DNA from: JAHEKD01 sp965215945
GTDB lineage: Bacteria > Pseudomonadota > Gammaproteobacteria > Arenicellales > JAHEKD01
DNA length: 64,000 nt
Reading direction: 5' to 3'
Assembly: GCA_965215945.1 (NCBI GenBank)
Contig: CBDCFC010000050.1
Coordinates: 62,001 to 126,000, forward strand
Shown here: positions 44,291-52,836 of the stretch, piece by piece
Numbering within the stretch: position 1 is the first letter of the stretch
Layout of the letters: each line of letters begins with the position of its first letter
Notes under the pieces: model-generated
Seen by the model: the letters and a program-made list of their open reading frames with translations, nothing else
Databases searched by the model: none
What the model was told of the DNA's origin: nothing
Translations under genes and position numbers: made by a program

Positions 44291-45130
44291 GTGAAGAAAC
44301 AGATGAATAAAGATTATCGGCGAATAGAAAAGGCGATACATTTCCTGGAGCAAAACTATGCTGACCAGCCAGGGCTTGATGAGTTGTCAAATGCTATCCA
44401 TGTTAGCCCGTATCACCTACAACGCTTATTCAAACGCTGGGCGGGCGTCACACCCAAACAGTTTTTACAATCGGTAACGCTCAAACATGCCAATAGCGCT
44501 CTGCGTAATGGCGCAACTATGCTTTCAGCTTCGCAGCAAGTTGGGTTATCGAGCAGTAGTCGTCTGCACGATTTGTATATTACTTTGCAGGCTATGTCTC
44601 CCGTGCAATACAGAAACAAAGGACAAGGCCTGGAAATTTCGTATGGTTTGCATGAAACCCCTTTTGGTAATAGTGTTGTTGGTGAAACTGACAAAGGAAT
44701 TTGCAGTTTATTTTTTACCGACGCAAAATCAAAAAAACAAGCCGAAAATGAATTATCTGTTTACTGGCCTAATGCGAAACTCAATTACCAACCCGAAATA
44801 ACACAAACGTCTATCGATAAGATTTTTTCGCCGAACGAAAACCACAGGATCAATCTTCTGGCAGGTGGAACAAATTTTCAAATTAAAGTTTGGCAGGCAG
44901 TTTTGAATATTCCATTTGGTCAGGTGCGACACTACGGTCAAATTGCCGATTCGATAGATGCACATAGTGCATCGCGTGCCGTTGGTACAGCTGTGAGTAA
45001 AAATCCAATTGCCTATTTAATTCCCTGCCATCGCGTAATTCGCTCAACCGGAGTGATTGGTCAATATCATTGGGGACAGATGCGTAAAAAAGCAATCCTG
45101 ACCTGGGAACAGTGCCAGTTATCTGCATGA
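44291..45130 (+). CDS. AraC-type regulator fused to methylated-DNA cysteine methyltransferase
   Basis: A 279-residue fusion. Residues about 10-105 are an AraC/XylS double helix-turn-helix (LDELSNAIHVSPYHLQRLFKRW). Residues 115-279 are an O6-alkylguanine-DNA alkyltransferase with PFGQVRHYGQIA and the acceptor Cys246 in PCHRVI. It lacks the N-terminal zinc-type Ada domain that repairs methylphosphotriesters, so it cannot be activated in the classical Ada way. Start is GTG 44291, with ATG 44303 as an alternative. The stop overlaps the start of the acetyltransferase gene (ATGA). Confidence 0.9.
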   Translation: MKKQMNKDYRRIEKAIHFLEQNYADQPGLDELSNAIHVSPYHLQRLFKRWAGVTPKQFLQSVTLKHANSALRNGATMLSASQQVGLSSSSRLHDLYITLQAMSPVQYRNKGQGLEISYGLHETPFGNSVVGETDKGICSLFFTDAKSKKQAENELSVYWPNAKLNYQPEITQTSIDKIFSPNENHRINLLAGGTNFQIKVWQAVLNIPFGQVRHYGQIADSIDAHSASRAVGTAVSKNPIAYLIPCHRVIRSTGVIGQYHWGQMRKKAILTWEQCQLSA

Positions 45131-45576
45131 ATAGAATTTATGTTGAACCCGCGAAGGCCGAAGATTACGAATCGATTGTAAATCTATTAAATCACTATAG
45201 ATTAATAACTCAAGATATTGATTTTAATGAACAATTATTTTTTGTCCTTAAGCAAAATGGCAATTGCTCAGCATTTGGTGCAATAGAATTTTATCAGCCC
45301 TATGGTTTGATTAGATCGCTAGCTGTCAATCCCGATAAAACAAAGCTAGGTTATGCTAGCAAAATTCTAGTGGAACTAGAAAAGTGTGCCCTCACCAATG
45401 AAATTACAGAACTATATTTGTTGACTGAAACGGCTGAGTCCTTTTTTGCTGGAGCTGGCTTTAAAAAAATAGATAGAGTATTAGCACCAGAAATTATTCA
45501 ACAAACCAACCAATTTAGCGGGCTCTGTCCAGCCAGCGCAGCAGTAATGACTAAGTCAATTATTCCTTTAGTATAA
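45127..45576 (+). CDS. ArsN2-like GNAT N-acetyltransferase
   Basis: A 149-residue GNAT protein from ATG 45127 (MNRIYVEPAKAEDYE); an upstream in-frame ATG at 45112 lies inside the previous gene. The segments GLIRSLAVNPDKTKLGYASKIL, LYLLTETAESFFAGAGFKKI and FSGLCPASAAVM match the family annotated as arsenic-resistance acetyltransferase ArsN2. No other arsenic gene is nearby, so arsenic as substrate is uncertain. It is translationally coupled to the AraC/MGMT gene and converges with the next gene (17-bp overlap). Confidence 0.82.
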   Translation: MNRIYVEPAKAEDYESIVNLLNHYRLITQDIDFNEQLFFVLKQNGNCSAFGAIEFYQPYGLIRSLAVNPDKTKLGYASKILVELEKCALTNEITELYLLTETAESFFAGAGFKKIDRVLAPEIIQQTNQFSGLCPASAAVMTKSIIPLV

Positions 45577-46258
45577 TTCGTAACCGACCATCGGCTACCT
45601 CGATTAATTCAACACCCGCGGCGAAAGCCTTCCAGAAGCCTTCATCTGTGCCAAATTCCCTAACTAGGTCAACATTTTTTAAATTACCAAGCCATGCATT
45701 GGGGATCGGTACACCCATAACACTGACACCTTTAAGCACGACCACAGGACGGTCGTTGGCGAATGATAACTGTACACCTGCGTTTAGTCTCAGCGTTTTG
45801 CCACCCATGATCGGAAAATCAGGGTCGAGTGGAATTAACAACTTTGCGCTAGCCAAATTATCTGATAAATCTAGCGCCAATCGTTTGGCCATGTCAGTAT
45901 TACTGGCTACCAGCGAGTTAAGCTCGCGTTCGCTAAATATAATTTCCCTGTTAGCGCCCTGCTCGCTATATTTTTCAGGTTCCAACCTTCCGTCTTCAGA
46001 CTCAACGACGTTACCTTTTATATCGATTTTTTCATCACTTCCTATCGATTCAAGTACGTCGAGTTCCGCTAATTTGTCGTTTAACTGGCGCTCTTCCTTT
46101 TCGCTCAAAGTAACAGGCTTAAATTCAGCAGGAAAAATATATGTCCTGACTATAAAAAACGTAACCAACATAGTGGCTAATATGGCGATAAGGATAAACA
46201 AAAAAACTTGTTTACCGCTGAAACCCTTTCTAGATTGTCCGGTAACTGTTTGATTCAT
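45560..46258 (-). CDS. hypothetical membrane-anchored protein
   Basis: A 232-residue protein with one membrane helix (about residues 18-41, VFLFILIAILATMLVTFFIV) and a periplasmic domain I cannot assign. It contains FSERELNSLVASNTDMAKRL, LLIPLDPDFPIMGGKTLRLN and MGVPIPNAWLGNLKNVDL, patterns that recall lipid- or sterol-binding BPI/YceB-like folds, which is only an impression. It is monocistronic and divergent from cysE. Confidence 0.65.
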   Translation of the reverse strand: MNQTVTGQSRKGFSGKQVFLFILIAILATMLVTFFIVRTYIFPAEFKPVTLSEKEERQLNDKLAELDVLESIGSDEKIDIKGNVVESEDGRLEPEKYSEQGANREIIFSERELNSLVASNTDMAKRLALDLSDNLASAKLLIPLDPDFPIMGGKTLRLNAGVQLSFANDRPVVVLKGVSVMGVPIPNAWLGNLKNVDLVREFGTDEGFWKAFAAGVELIEVADGRLRIILKE

Positions 46259-46374
46259 AATAAATTTCTATTGATTCTGATGACTGTATTATATATCGCT
46301 TAAACATCAACTTGAAAAACATTAATACAGATAAGATATAATCATACCAAGGCCAATACCAAAGGACCTACGCT

Positions 46375-47196
46375 ATGAGCCAAACTAATATTGCATCCAT
46401 TTATTCCAAGGACACTATCTGGCAACAAATCCTCGATGAAGCAAAGGAGTCGGTTAAAAACGAGCCCTTACTTTCAGGCTATCTTAATTCAACTGTTCTC
46501 GATCAGGATTCACTAGAAGATTCGATTACCTGCATTTTGGCAGATAAACTGCGTTGCGAAACACTCAAGGACATAACTATCTGCAAAGTTCTTGGACAGG
46601 CCTTAAAAAGCTCGGAAGAAATCCGAACGGCTATTCGTGCTGATATTCGAGCTTTTTACGAACGTGACCCAGCCTGCGATAAGTTTATTATGCCGTTATT
46701 ATATTTCAAAGGCTTTCATGCGCTGACGGCTTATCGTGTTACTCATTGGTTATGGAATAACCGGCGTAAAGACCTGGCACTTTTTTTACAAAACCGAATC
46801 AGTGAATGTTTTGGGGTAGATATTCATCCGGCTGCAAAAATTGGTCAGGGAATCCTGATAGATCATGCAACCAGTCTGGTGATTGGTGAGACATCTGTGG
46901 TCGGCAACAATGTTTCAATGTTACATGAAGTCACGCTTGGGGGTACCGGCAAAGATACAGGTGACAGGCATCCGAAAGTCGGTGATGGAGTTTTGATTGG
47001 CGCCGGTGCAAAAATTCTTGGTAATGTAAAAATCGGTGAAGGTGCTAAAGTCGGTGCCGGCAGTGTCGTACTTGATGATGTTATTCCACACTGCACAGTT
47101 GTGGGAGTGCCGGCTATTGGTGTGGGAAAACCCTGCCAACAAATTCCGGCATTAGAAATGGATCACTTGCTCGATAGAGATAAAGAAAATATCTAG
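46375..47196 (+). CDS. cysE: serine O-acetyltransferase
   Basis: A 273-residue protein of the long gammaproteobacterial CysE type. It has the N-terminal helical domain (about 1-150) and left-handed beta-helix hexapeptide repeats (GVDIHPAAKIGQGILIDHAT, GNNVSMLHEVTLGG, GDGVLIGAGAKILGNVKIGE). It makes O-acetylserine for cysteine synthesis. The C-terminus is IPALEMDHLLDRDKENI, not the classical terminal Ile tail of the O-acetylserine sulfhydrylase-binding peptide, although it does end in Ile. Confidence 0.93.
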   Translation: MSQTNIASIYSKDTIWQQILDEAKESVKNEPLLSGYLNSTVLDQDSLEDSITCILADKLRCETLKDITICKVLGQALKSSEEIRTAIRADIRAFYERDPACDKFIMPLLYFKGFHALTAYRVTHWLWNNRRKDLALFLQNRISECFGVDIHPAAKIGQGILIDHATSLVIGETSVVGNNVSMLHEVTLGGTGKDTGDRHPKVGDGVLIGAGAKILGNVKIGEGAKVGAGSVVLDDVIPHCTVVGVPAIGVGKPCQQIPALEMDHLLDRDKENI

Positions 47197-47217
47197 ACTT
47201 TTCTGGCTGAAGCTTAA

Positions 47218-48027
47218 ATGCCTGAGTATTTAGTCGAGCAAACCGATCAGTTGAGGTTGGTCATCTTTTTTGGTGTTCTAATTTTTCTGGCTGTGCTTGA
47301 GTTCTTATTACCCCGGCGCAAGGTTGATGCAAAAAGGCCGTTGCGATGGACCAGCAATATTGGAATTGTAATCTTGGACTCTGTAATTGCTCGTATTGTT
47401 TTACCCACTACAACTATTGCAGTGGCCTTATATGCTGATAGCAAAAATTGGGGATTATTTAATAATATTCTCGAACATTCGTGGCTAAATATTGTTTTAT
47501 CTATTTTAGTTCTCGATGTGTTGATTTACGCCCAGCATATTATTTTTCACAAAGTTCACTGGTTGTGGCGTTTTCATCGCATGCATCATAGTGATACACA
47601 TATCGACGTCACCACTGGTATCCGTTTTCATCCGGTTGAAATCCTTCTTTCTCTGGTGATTAAATTTGTCGCTATCATTGTTTTTGGCATCCCTGCTCTG
47701 GCCATCTTGCTTTTTGAAATTATTTTAAATGCTACAGCTATGATTACTCATAGTAATTTAAATATCCCAATTGGCTTAGACAAATTGTTGCGGACTATTT
47801 TCGTAACACCAGACATGCATCGAGTACATCATTCAGTTCATCGCGATGAAACCGATAGTAACTACGGCTTTAATTTCTCATTCTGGGACAGACTGTTTGG
47901 CACATATATCGATCAACCTAAAGATACCCATGCAAAAATGCAAATTGGTTTAAAACAATTCCGCGATAAACGTGAACAGGTTATCGATAAGCTTTTGACG
48001 CAGCCTTTTCGGGACAGAACGAGATAA
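47218..48027 (+). CDS. sterol desaturase/fatty acid hydroxylase family protein
   Basis: A 269-residue membrane protein with four or five helices and the histidine clusters of the fatty acid hydroxylase superfamily: HIIFHKVHWLWRFHRMHHSD, ITHSNLN and MHRVHHSVHRDETDSNYGF. The histidines bind a di-iron centre for hydroxylation or desaturation of a lipid. It lies 21 bp after cysE, but a functional link is not evident. Confidence 0.85.
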   Translation: MPEYLVEQTDQLRLVIFFGVLIFLAVLEFLLPRRKVDAKRPLRWTSNIGIVILDSVIARIVLPTTTIAVALYADSKNWGLFNNILEHSWLNIVLSILVLDVLIYAQHIIFHKVHWLWRFHRMHHSDTHIDVTTGIRFHPVEILLSLVIKFVAIIVFGIPALAILLFEIILNATAMITHSNLNIPIGLDKLLRTIFVTPDMHRVHHSVHRDETDSNYGFNFSFWDRLFGTYIDQPKDTHAKMQIGLKQFRDKREQVIDKLLTQPFRDRTR

Positions 48028-48084
48028 GAAAAACAGCATCTTGGCTGCTGTTATAATTCCGCTAACAAACAAACACAACTTCTC

Positions 48085-49092
48085 ATGGATACCTGTCTCA
48101 TTCAATTAATTGTACCAATTGGTGTTGGCAAAAGTATCTCGAACTGGTTAGCTGAAGACATCATCGATTTCTGGACCGTTCAACTTGATGACAAACACGT
48201 TCAACACAATATTGTCACGCAAAGTAACAAGGTTGAACAGATTATTGATAAGCTGGATGATCGTTATCGTCAGCACGATGAATATCGCCTGATGATGACC
48301 AAGCTGGGTATCAGTCTTCCCGAACCCAAGGAGTCAGAACAACCAAGTGAACCAACTTCCAGCAAAAAACCCTCCAGACCCAGCAGTCGAACCGTAAGCC
48401 GACAGGAGTTGATTGCCACCCTTTCGGCAAGCACTAAATTGAATTCAACATATATTCTGATGCTACTTTTATCTGTGGCTGTGGCTGCAGTGGGTTTAAT
48501 TAATAACAATGTAGCGGTTGTCATTGCGGCCATGGTCATTGCTCCACTTTTGGGCCCGAATATCACTCTGGCACTGGCTACCAGTATGGTAGATTTTGAT
48601 CTGGCAGGCAGAGCCGTTTTAGTGGGTAGTTGTGGTGCCGCATTAGCGTTAGTTATTGCAATCGCCTTAGGTTATACATTGCCTGATGATTCATTAACAA
48701 GCATTGAAATTATTAATCGCACCAAAATAACTTACGGCGATTTCATACTGGCGCTGGCGGCGGGTGCGGCCGGCACCCTGGCGTTTACCACAGGCGGTTC
48801 TGGCACTTTAATCGGAGTTATGGTTGCTGTTGCACTATTGCCGCCATTACTTGTGTTTGGATTAAAACTGGGTAACGGGGAAATGCAGCAGGCAATTGGC
48901 GCTGGACTACTTTTTACAGTGAACTTTATCGGTGTAAATCTAGCGGCTGTTTTAACCTTTGTTTTTCAGGGCATTCGTCCACACGGTTGGTGGCAAGCCG
49001 ACAAGGCTAGAAAGACATCGGTTATGGCTATTATGACTTGGGCGGTATTGCTGATTGGGCTGCTGCTAGTGATTTATTTTTTGAATCGATGA
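48085..49092 (+). CDS. DUF389 (TIGR00341) membrane protein
   Basis: A 335-residue protein with a cytoplasmic N-terminal domain (about 1-90), a proline/serine linker and about six helices. The family core is visible in NNNVAVVIAAMVIAPLLGPN, AGAAGTLAFTTGGSGTLIGVM and VALLPPLLVFGLKLG. Function is unknown; transport has been suggested for the family. A stem-loop AACAGCA/TGCTGTT (48032-48052) stands in the gap before it. Confidence 0.85.
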   Translation: MDTCLIQLIVPIGVGKSISNWLAEDIIDFWTVQLDDKHVQHNIVTQSNKVEQIIDKLDDRYRQHDEYRLMMTKLGISLPEPKESEQPSEPTSSKKPSRPSSRTVSRQELIATLSASTKLNSTYILMLLLSVAVAAVGLINNNVAVVIAAMVIAPLLGPNITLALATSMVDFDLAGRAVLVGSCGAALALVIAIALGYTLPDDSLTSIEIINRTKITYGDFILALAAGAAGTLAFTTGGSGTLIGVMVAVALLPPLLVFGLKLGNGEMQQAIGAGLLFTVNFIGVNLAAVLTFVFQGIRPHGWWQADKARKTSVMAIMTWAVLLIGLLLVIYFLNR

Positions 49093-49116
49093 CAGCCTCA
49101 CCGTCATGCCGACGAA

Positions 49117-49227
49117 CCCCGTCATCCTGAATTCAATTCAGGATCTCCACATAGTTGTTCGAGCTTTATTCGAGGTTGCGGTCTATCCAAGGAGATTCTG
49201 AATAGCACTTCGAGCTTCCAGAATGAC
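49117..49227 (-). repeat. dispersed ~110-bp repeat, copy B (inverted)
   Basis: Reverse orientation relative to the copy at 34672-34781. Read on the minus strand it begins GTCATTCTGGAAGCTCGAAG and ends GATCCTGAATTGAATTCAGG then ATGACGGGG. It occupies the gap between the convergent DUF389 and GST genes. Confidence 0.7.
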
Positions 49228-49240
49228 ATTGTGTTATAAA

Positions 49241-49942
49241 TCAATCTTTAACCGTTGAGGCATCCTGCTGAAATAAGATTGCTTTTTCTTCATCAGTAAA
49301 TTGCTTAGGAGGGTTAATTTCCTGGGCAATTTCATATGCTCGGATCGTCGCCGGGCGCGCCTGAATTATCTCAAACCAACGTTTCAAATGCGGAAAATCA
49401 TTCAGATCTTGTGATTGTTTTTCATGGGAAACCACCCAGGGATAGCTGGCCATATCGGCGATGGTGTATTGATCTCCGGCAATAAAGTCTGAGTTGCACA
49501 GTTGTTTGTTTAAAACAGCATATAATCGTGCAGTTTCATTGACATAGCGATCAATGGCATAAGGAATCTTTTCAGGCGCATATTGAGAAAAATGATGATT
49601 CTGCCCCGCCATTGGACCCAACCCGCCCATTTGCCACATCAGCCATTGCAGAACGTTAGTGCGCCCCCGTAGATCAGAATAATTAAACTTTCCGATTTTA
49701 TCAGCCAGATATAGCAGAATCGCTCCTGATTCAAATATCGAAACCGGCTCGTCGCCCTCATCTGGATTATTATCCACAATTGCAGGAATACGGTTGTTAG
49801 GAGAAATTTTTAGAAAATCCGGTGCGAACTGATCACCCTGACCGATATTAATTGGGTGAATTTCATATTCAAGCCCGGATTCTTCCAGAAAAATAGTAAT
49901 TTTATGGCCGTTCGGCGTAGTCCAGTAATATAAATCAATCAT
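49241..49942 (-). CDS. yfcG: glutathione S-transferase / disulfide-bond reductase YfcG-like
   Basis: A 233-residue GST of the YfcG (nu) type. The N-terminal thioredoxin fold has MIDLYYWTTPNGHKITIFLEE with the TPNG active-site motif, ISPNNRIPAIVD and SIFESGAILLYLADK. The C-terminal helical domain has WQMGGLGPMAGQNHHFSQYAPE and YTIADMASYPWV. E. coli YfcG is a glutathione-dependent disulfide reductase. Confidence 0.92.
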   Translation of the reverse strand: MIDLYYWTTPNGHKITIFLEESGLEYEIHPINIGQGDQFAPDFLKISPNNRIPAIVDNNPDEGDEPVSIFESGAILLYLADKIGKFNYSDLRGRTNVLQWLMWQMGGLGPMAGQNHHFSQYAPEKIPYAIDRYVNETARLYAVLNKQLCNSDFIAGDQYTIADMASYPWVVSHEKQSQDLNDFPHLKRWFEIIQARPATIRAYEIAQEINPPKQFTDEEKAILFQQDASTVKD

Positions 49943-50055
49943 TTGTCTTCCAGAAAAATAATTAGGTCAAAGATTACCACAGCAGAATTAATCTAATCAT
50001 TTGAAGTTAGCACTTATAATCACCATATAGTTATAAAAAGCTTAGAGGAAAAACC

Positions 50056-51012
50056 ATGTTTGATTTCGTTAACGAACTTGCCATTGTTCCTTTTATTATT
50101 GTTTTATTAATTCTGTTTATGCTGTTTAAGGCAATCAGAATCGTGCCCCAGGGTTATGAATGGACAGTGGAACGTTTGGGTAAATATACTCGTACACTTA
50201 AGCCGGGTATTTCAATTCTGGTTCCCTTGCTCGATGCAGTCGGTAGTAAAAAGGACATGCGCGAACAAGTGATTGATGTCCCCTCACAAGAAGTCATTAC
50301 TCGTGATAATGCTTTAGTGCAAGTCGATGGTGTGGTTTTCTATCAAGTCATTGATGCCGCTAAATCAAGTTATGAAGTAGCCGATTTGTATAATTCAATT
50401 CTGAATCTGGCGATGACCAACATACGTACGGTACTCGGTTCCATGACACTCGATGAATGTTTATCTGAACGCAACAAAATCAATAACAATTTGATGTCCG
50501 TTGTTGATGAGGCGGTCGAACCGTGGGGCGTTAAAATCACTCGAATTGAAATCAAGGATATTACACCACCTGCCGATCTGGTTGAATCAATGGCCAGGCA
50601 AATGAAGGCCGAACGAGATAAACGAGCCGAAATTCTTGAAGCTGAAGGTAGCCGACAGGCCGAGATCCTGCGTGCGGAGGGACAGAAACAAGCACAGGTA
50701 TTGCGTGCTGAAGCGATGAAGGAAGCTGCATTTCAAGAGGCCGAAGGCCGAGAACGGGCTGCACAGGCTGAAGCTGTGGCAACCCGGGTTGTTTCCGAGG
50801 CAATAGCTCAAGGCGATGGTAAAGCGATAAACTATTTTGTCGCCAATAAATATGTTGAGGCTCTGGAGGCCATGGCGACTTCAGGAAATCAGAAAACGTT
50901 AATACTTCCTGTTGAGGCAACCAATATTATTGGTTCACTGGCAGGTATTAAGGAATTGTTTGAACAGACTAAAACAGAGAGTCCGATTCCTCAAAAGGAG
51001 ACCCCGGAATAA
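50056..51012 (+). CDS. SPFH/stomatin-like membrane protease subunit (QmcA-like)
   Basis: A 318-residue protein with an N-terminal membrane helix (about 8-26), a band-7/SPFH domain (IVPQGYEWTVERLGKYTRTL, VDGVVFYQVIDAAKSSYEV) and an Ala/Glu-rich coiled coil (about 190-260) with repeats of AEGxxQAxxLRAEG. Such proteins form large oligomers at membrane microdomains. An NfeD-family gene follows after 146 bp, the usual stomatin-NfeD partnership. Confidence 0.9.
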   Translation: MFDFVNELAIVPFIIVLLILFMLFKAIRIVPQGYEWTVERLGKYTRTLKPGISILVPLLDAVGSKKDMREQVIDVPSQEVITRDNALVQVDGVVFYQVIDAAKSSYEVADLYNSILNLAMTNIRTVLGSMTLDECLSERNKINNNLMSVVDEAVEPWGVKITRIEIKDITPPADLVESMARQMKAERDKRAEILEAEGSRQAEILRAEGQKQAQVLRAEAMKEAAFQEAEGRERAAQAEAVATRVVSEAIAQGDGKAINYFVANKYVEALEAMATSGNQKTLILPVEATNIIGSLAGIKELFEQTKTESPIPQKETPE

Positions 51013-51158
51013 ATCCGGGGAATAGTACTTGAATAATGGGCTCTTGCAATTTATCGAAGCGTTTCCCGCGTACCGGATCGGAGCCTGTGCTGAACTTGAT
51101 TCGGTATCCGACACAAGCTTGTTGCGGGATCTTTAAGAGTTGAAATAAAGTTTAACCA

Positions 51159-51983
51159 ATGAGTAATTCTGTCTTATTCCTATTACTTGGAATTTTATTC
51201 TTCGCTTTAGAAGCCATGTTGGCTGTTGACGGCTATTTCCTCTGGTTAGGCTTTGCTGGTTTGATCACTGCACTATTGAGCTACTTTATTCCAAGTTTGA
51301 GTTTTGCTGCGGTTACTATAATTTTTACAGGTTTGTCAATCGTTTCAATTGGTGCTTATCGAATCTGGAAACATTACCGGCCCGACATTCCTGAAGTCGA
51401 AAACCTCAATACCATGAGCGCACGTTATATTGGCAAGCTCTACAAGGTGGTTGAGGTTTTTACCGACGATTCAGCCAAAGTCCAGATAGGCGACACACTC
51501 TGGCGGGTTCGTTCCGATACCTTAAATGCGTTTGAAGTAGGCACTGAAGTGCGCATTATCGACCAGATTTCCAGCACTGAGCTTAAAGTCATCGCAGCTG
51601 ATGCGCCCTATGATATCAGCCCTGTTCAAGAAAGCCCGGATGCAGTGCAACATCAGTTCACCACCTTATTGAGTTTAAAGAGCGCGAGAAAGTATCCGGA
51701 ATTATTACAACTGTTTAAGCAAGTGCATGATCTATATGCGCGTAAGCCGGAGTTCAATTTTGAACGCTCAGCGTTTTATCATTCCTATCTGCCACAATCG
51801 ATTGAAGTTTTTCGAAAACTCGACGGCGGCATCAAGCTCGATAAAGAAGAAATTGCACATCTAAAAAAGACAATTGATCAATTATCCGAACGCTTCAAAG
51901 ATATTCTCGATATTCACCACAACAACAAAAAAGACAAACTGTTAAGTCAAATAGATGTATTAAATGCGATATCTAAAGATTGA
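51159..51983 (+). CDS. NfeD-family protein with extra C-terminal helical domain
   Basis: A 274-residue protein. Residues 1-75 hold three or four membrane helices with FFALEAMLAVDGYFLWLGFAG. Residues about 85-148 form the NfeD OB fold (GKLYKVVEVFTDDSAKVQIGDTLWRVRSD). After a short linker, residues 155-274 form an additional alpha-helical domain (LKSARKYPELLQLFKQVHDLYARKPEFNFERSAFYHSYLPQS, in part) that ordinary NfeD proteins of about 150 residues lack. It resembles XpaC-like helical domains by eye only. Partner of the stomatin-like gene upstream. Confidence 0.85.
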   Translation: MSNSVLFLLLGILFFALEAMLAVDGYFLWLGFAGLITALLSYFIPSLSFAAVTIIFTGLSIVSIGAYRIWKHYRPDIPEVENLNTMSARYIGKLYKVVEVFTDDSAKVQIGDTLWRVRSDTLNAFEVGTEVRIIDQISSTELKVIAADAPYDISPVQESPDAVQHQFTTLLSLKSARKYPELLQLFKQVHDLYARKPEFNFERSAFYHSYLPQSIEVFRKLDGGIKLDKEEIAHLKKTIDQLSERFKDILDIHHNNKKDKLLSQIDVLNAISKD

Positions 51984-52154
51984 AAAATAAATATTAATAC
52001 AAAATACTAAAACTTTTCTGGGGTTGAAAATTGAGTAAGAAAAAACATATTGAAAGAAACGAGATATACACCCTACATCGTAGTCCGGTACAACACGGCA
52101 TCAAGATTAAATCAGATGTAATCACTTAATAACTGTTTGATTGATATTTTCTTT

Positions 52155-52391
52155 CACTGCTGCCCCATTAACTACCCCTATCGTCATTGGATACTGAATC
52201 GAGTTCAGCACAGGCTTGATCCGGCATCCAGAAATGCTTGAAGATGCTGGATTCTGGACAAATACTTCGTATTTTCCAGAATGACGTTGGGGACTTTTCT
52301 GATTCATGTCTTACTTCTAGCATTTTGCTATTTTTTTCTTTGTTTACAGGGGGTTATACTTCATCACATGATTTTTAATGGGACAGCACTG
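52155..52391. repeat. MITE-like palindromic element, copy 2
   Basis: A 237-bp unit bounded by CACTGCTGCCCCATTAA and TTAATGGGACAGCACTG (inverted, about 14 of 17 positions pair), the same ends as the copy at 18462-18664. The inside differs but keeps a GTCAT...ATGACG inverted unit with GATCCGGCATCCAGAA. An IS66 element is inserted 34 bp to its right. Confidence 0.7.
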
Positions 52392-52417
52392 ATTTTCTTT
52401 ATAAGTGTTTACACTAC

Positions 52418-52425
52418 GGATGATA
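52418..52425. repeat. IS66 target-site duplication, left copy
   Basis: GGATGATA, repeated exactly at 55237-55244 on the other side of the element. Confidence 0.9.
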
Positions 52426-52461
52426 GTAAGCGTTGGATTAAAGGCGTGACAATCTCGCTTC

Positions 52462-52767
52462 TTACAAAGGGTAACTTTTCAATCTCGCAAAAAATAATTC
52501 GAATAAACACAAACCCATTACTAAAAAGTTTAGTAGAAAAGCCAGTCTCCTAGTGTTTTTTTCGGCTTTCGGCTTAATTGAACCATACCCTATTATTATC
52601 AGTTTATTTTCAAAAAATGCATAGCAGTTCCACACCCCTAAATAGTATAGAATTAAACAAAAATAAAATGATGTATTATCTGCCTTCATATTCCCAACCA
52701 TGAATACCAGAGGAAATAGCAAAACTCCCACAATATAATAAAAAATTATAAATCTAGGTTTTTCCAT
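52462..52767 (-). CDS. small membrane protein carried by the IS66 element
   Basis: A 101-residue, very AT-rich frame between tnpC and the left end of the insertion sequence. It has three hydrophobic segments: FIIFYYIVGVLLFPLVFMVG, SFYFCLILYYLGVWNCYAFF and LAFLLNFLVMGLCLFELFFA, with basic residues between the second and third. I do not recognise a family. The base composition differs from the tnp genes, so it may be a separately acquired passenger. The Shine-Dalgarno is weak, so expression is uncertain. Confidence 0.55.
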   Translation of the reverse strand: MEKPRFIIFYYIVGVLLFPLVFMVGNMKADNTSFYFCLILYYLGVWNCYAFFENKLIIIGYGSIKPKAEKNTRRLAFLLNFLVMGLCLFELFFARLKSYPL

Positions 52768-52836
52768 ATGAATTTAACGCTTTCGGCGTAATGTCGCTAA
52801 TTGAGTTAGCAGCGAAAATAATCATTCTATCAGTTA

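Larger units (their letters stand above)
51984..52425. other. intergenic region with short frame, MITE-like repeat and IS66 target
   Basis: A gap of 442 bp up to the IS66 left end. From left to right it has AT-rich sequence, a 32-codon TTG-started frame (52031-52129; SKKKHIERNEIYTLHRSPVQ in part) with GGGG nine bases upstream, the MITE-like element at 52155-52391 and the 8-bp target duplication at 52418. The short frame may be a remnant of a gene and is not called as a gene. Confidence 0.5.

Noticed and set aside
48032..48052. Stem-loop AACAGCA/TGCTGTT as a terminator before DUF389
   Set aside because: Not followed by a T run; kept only as a note in the DUF389 entry.
52031..52129. 32-codon TTG frame after the NfeD gene
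   Set aside because: Has a GGGG upstream but is too short and unrecognised; could be the start of a gene broken by the repeat insertion, but this cannot be shown.
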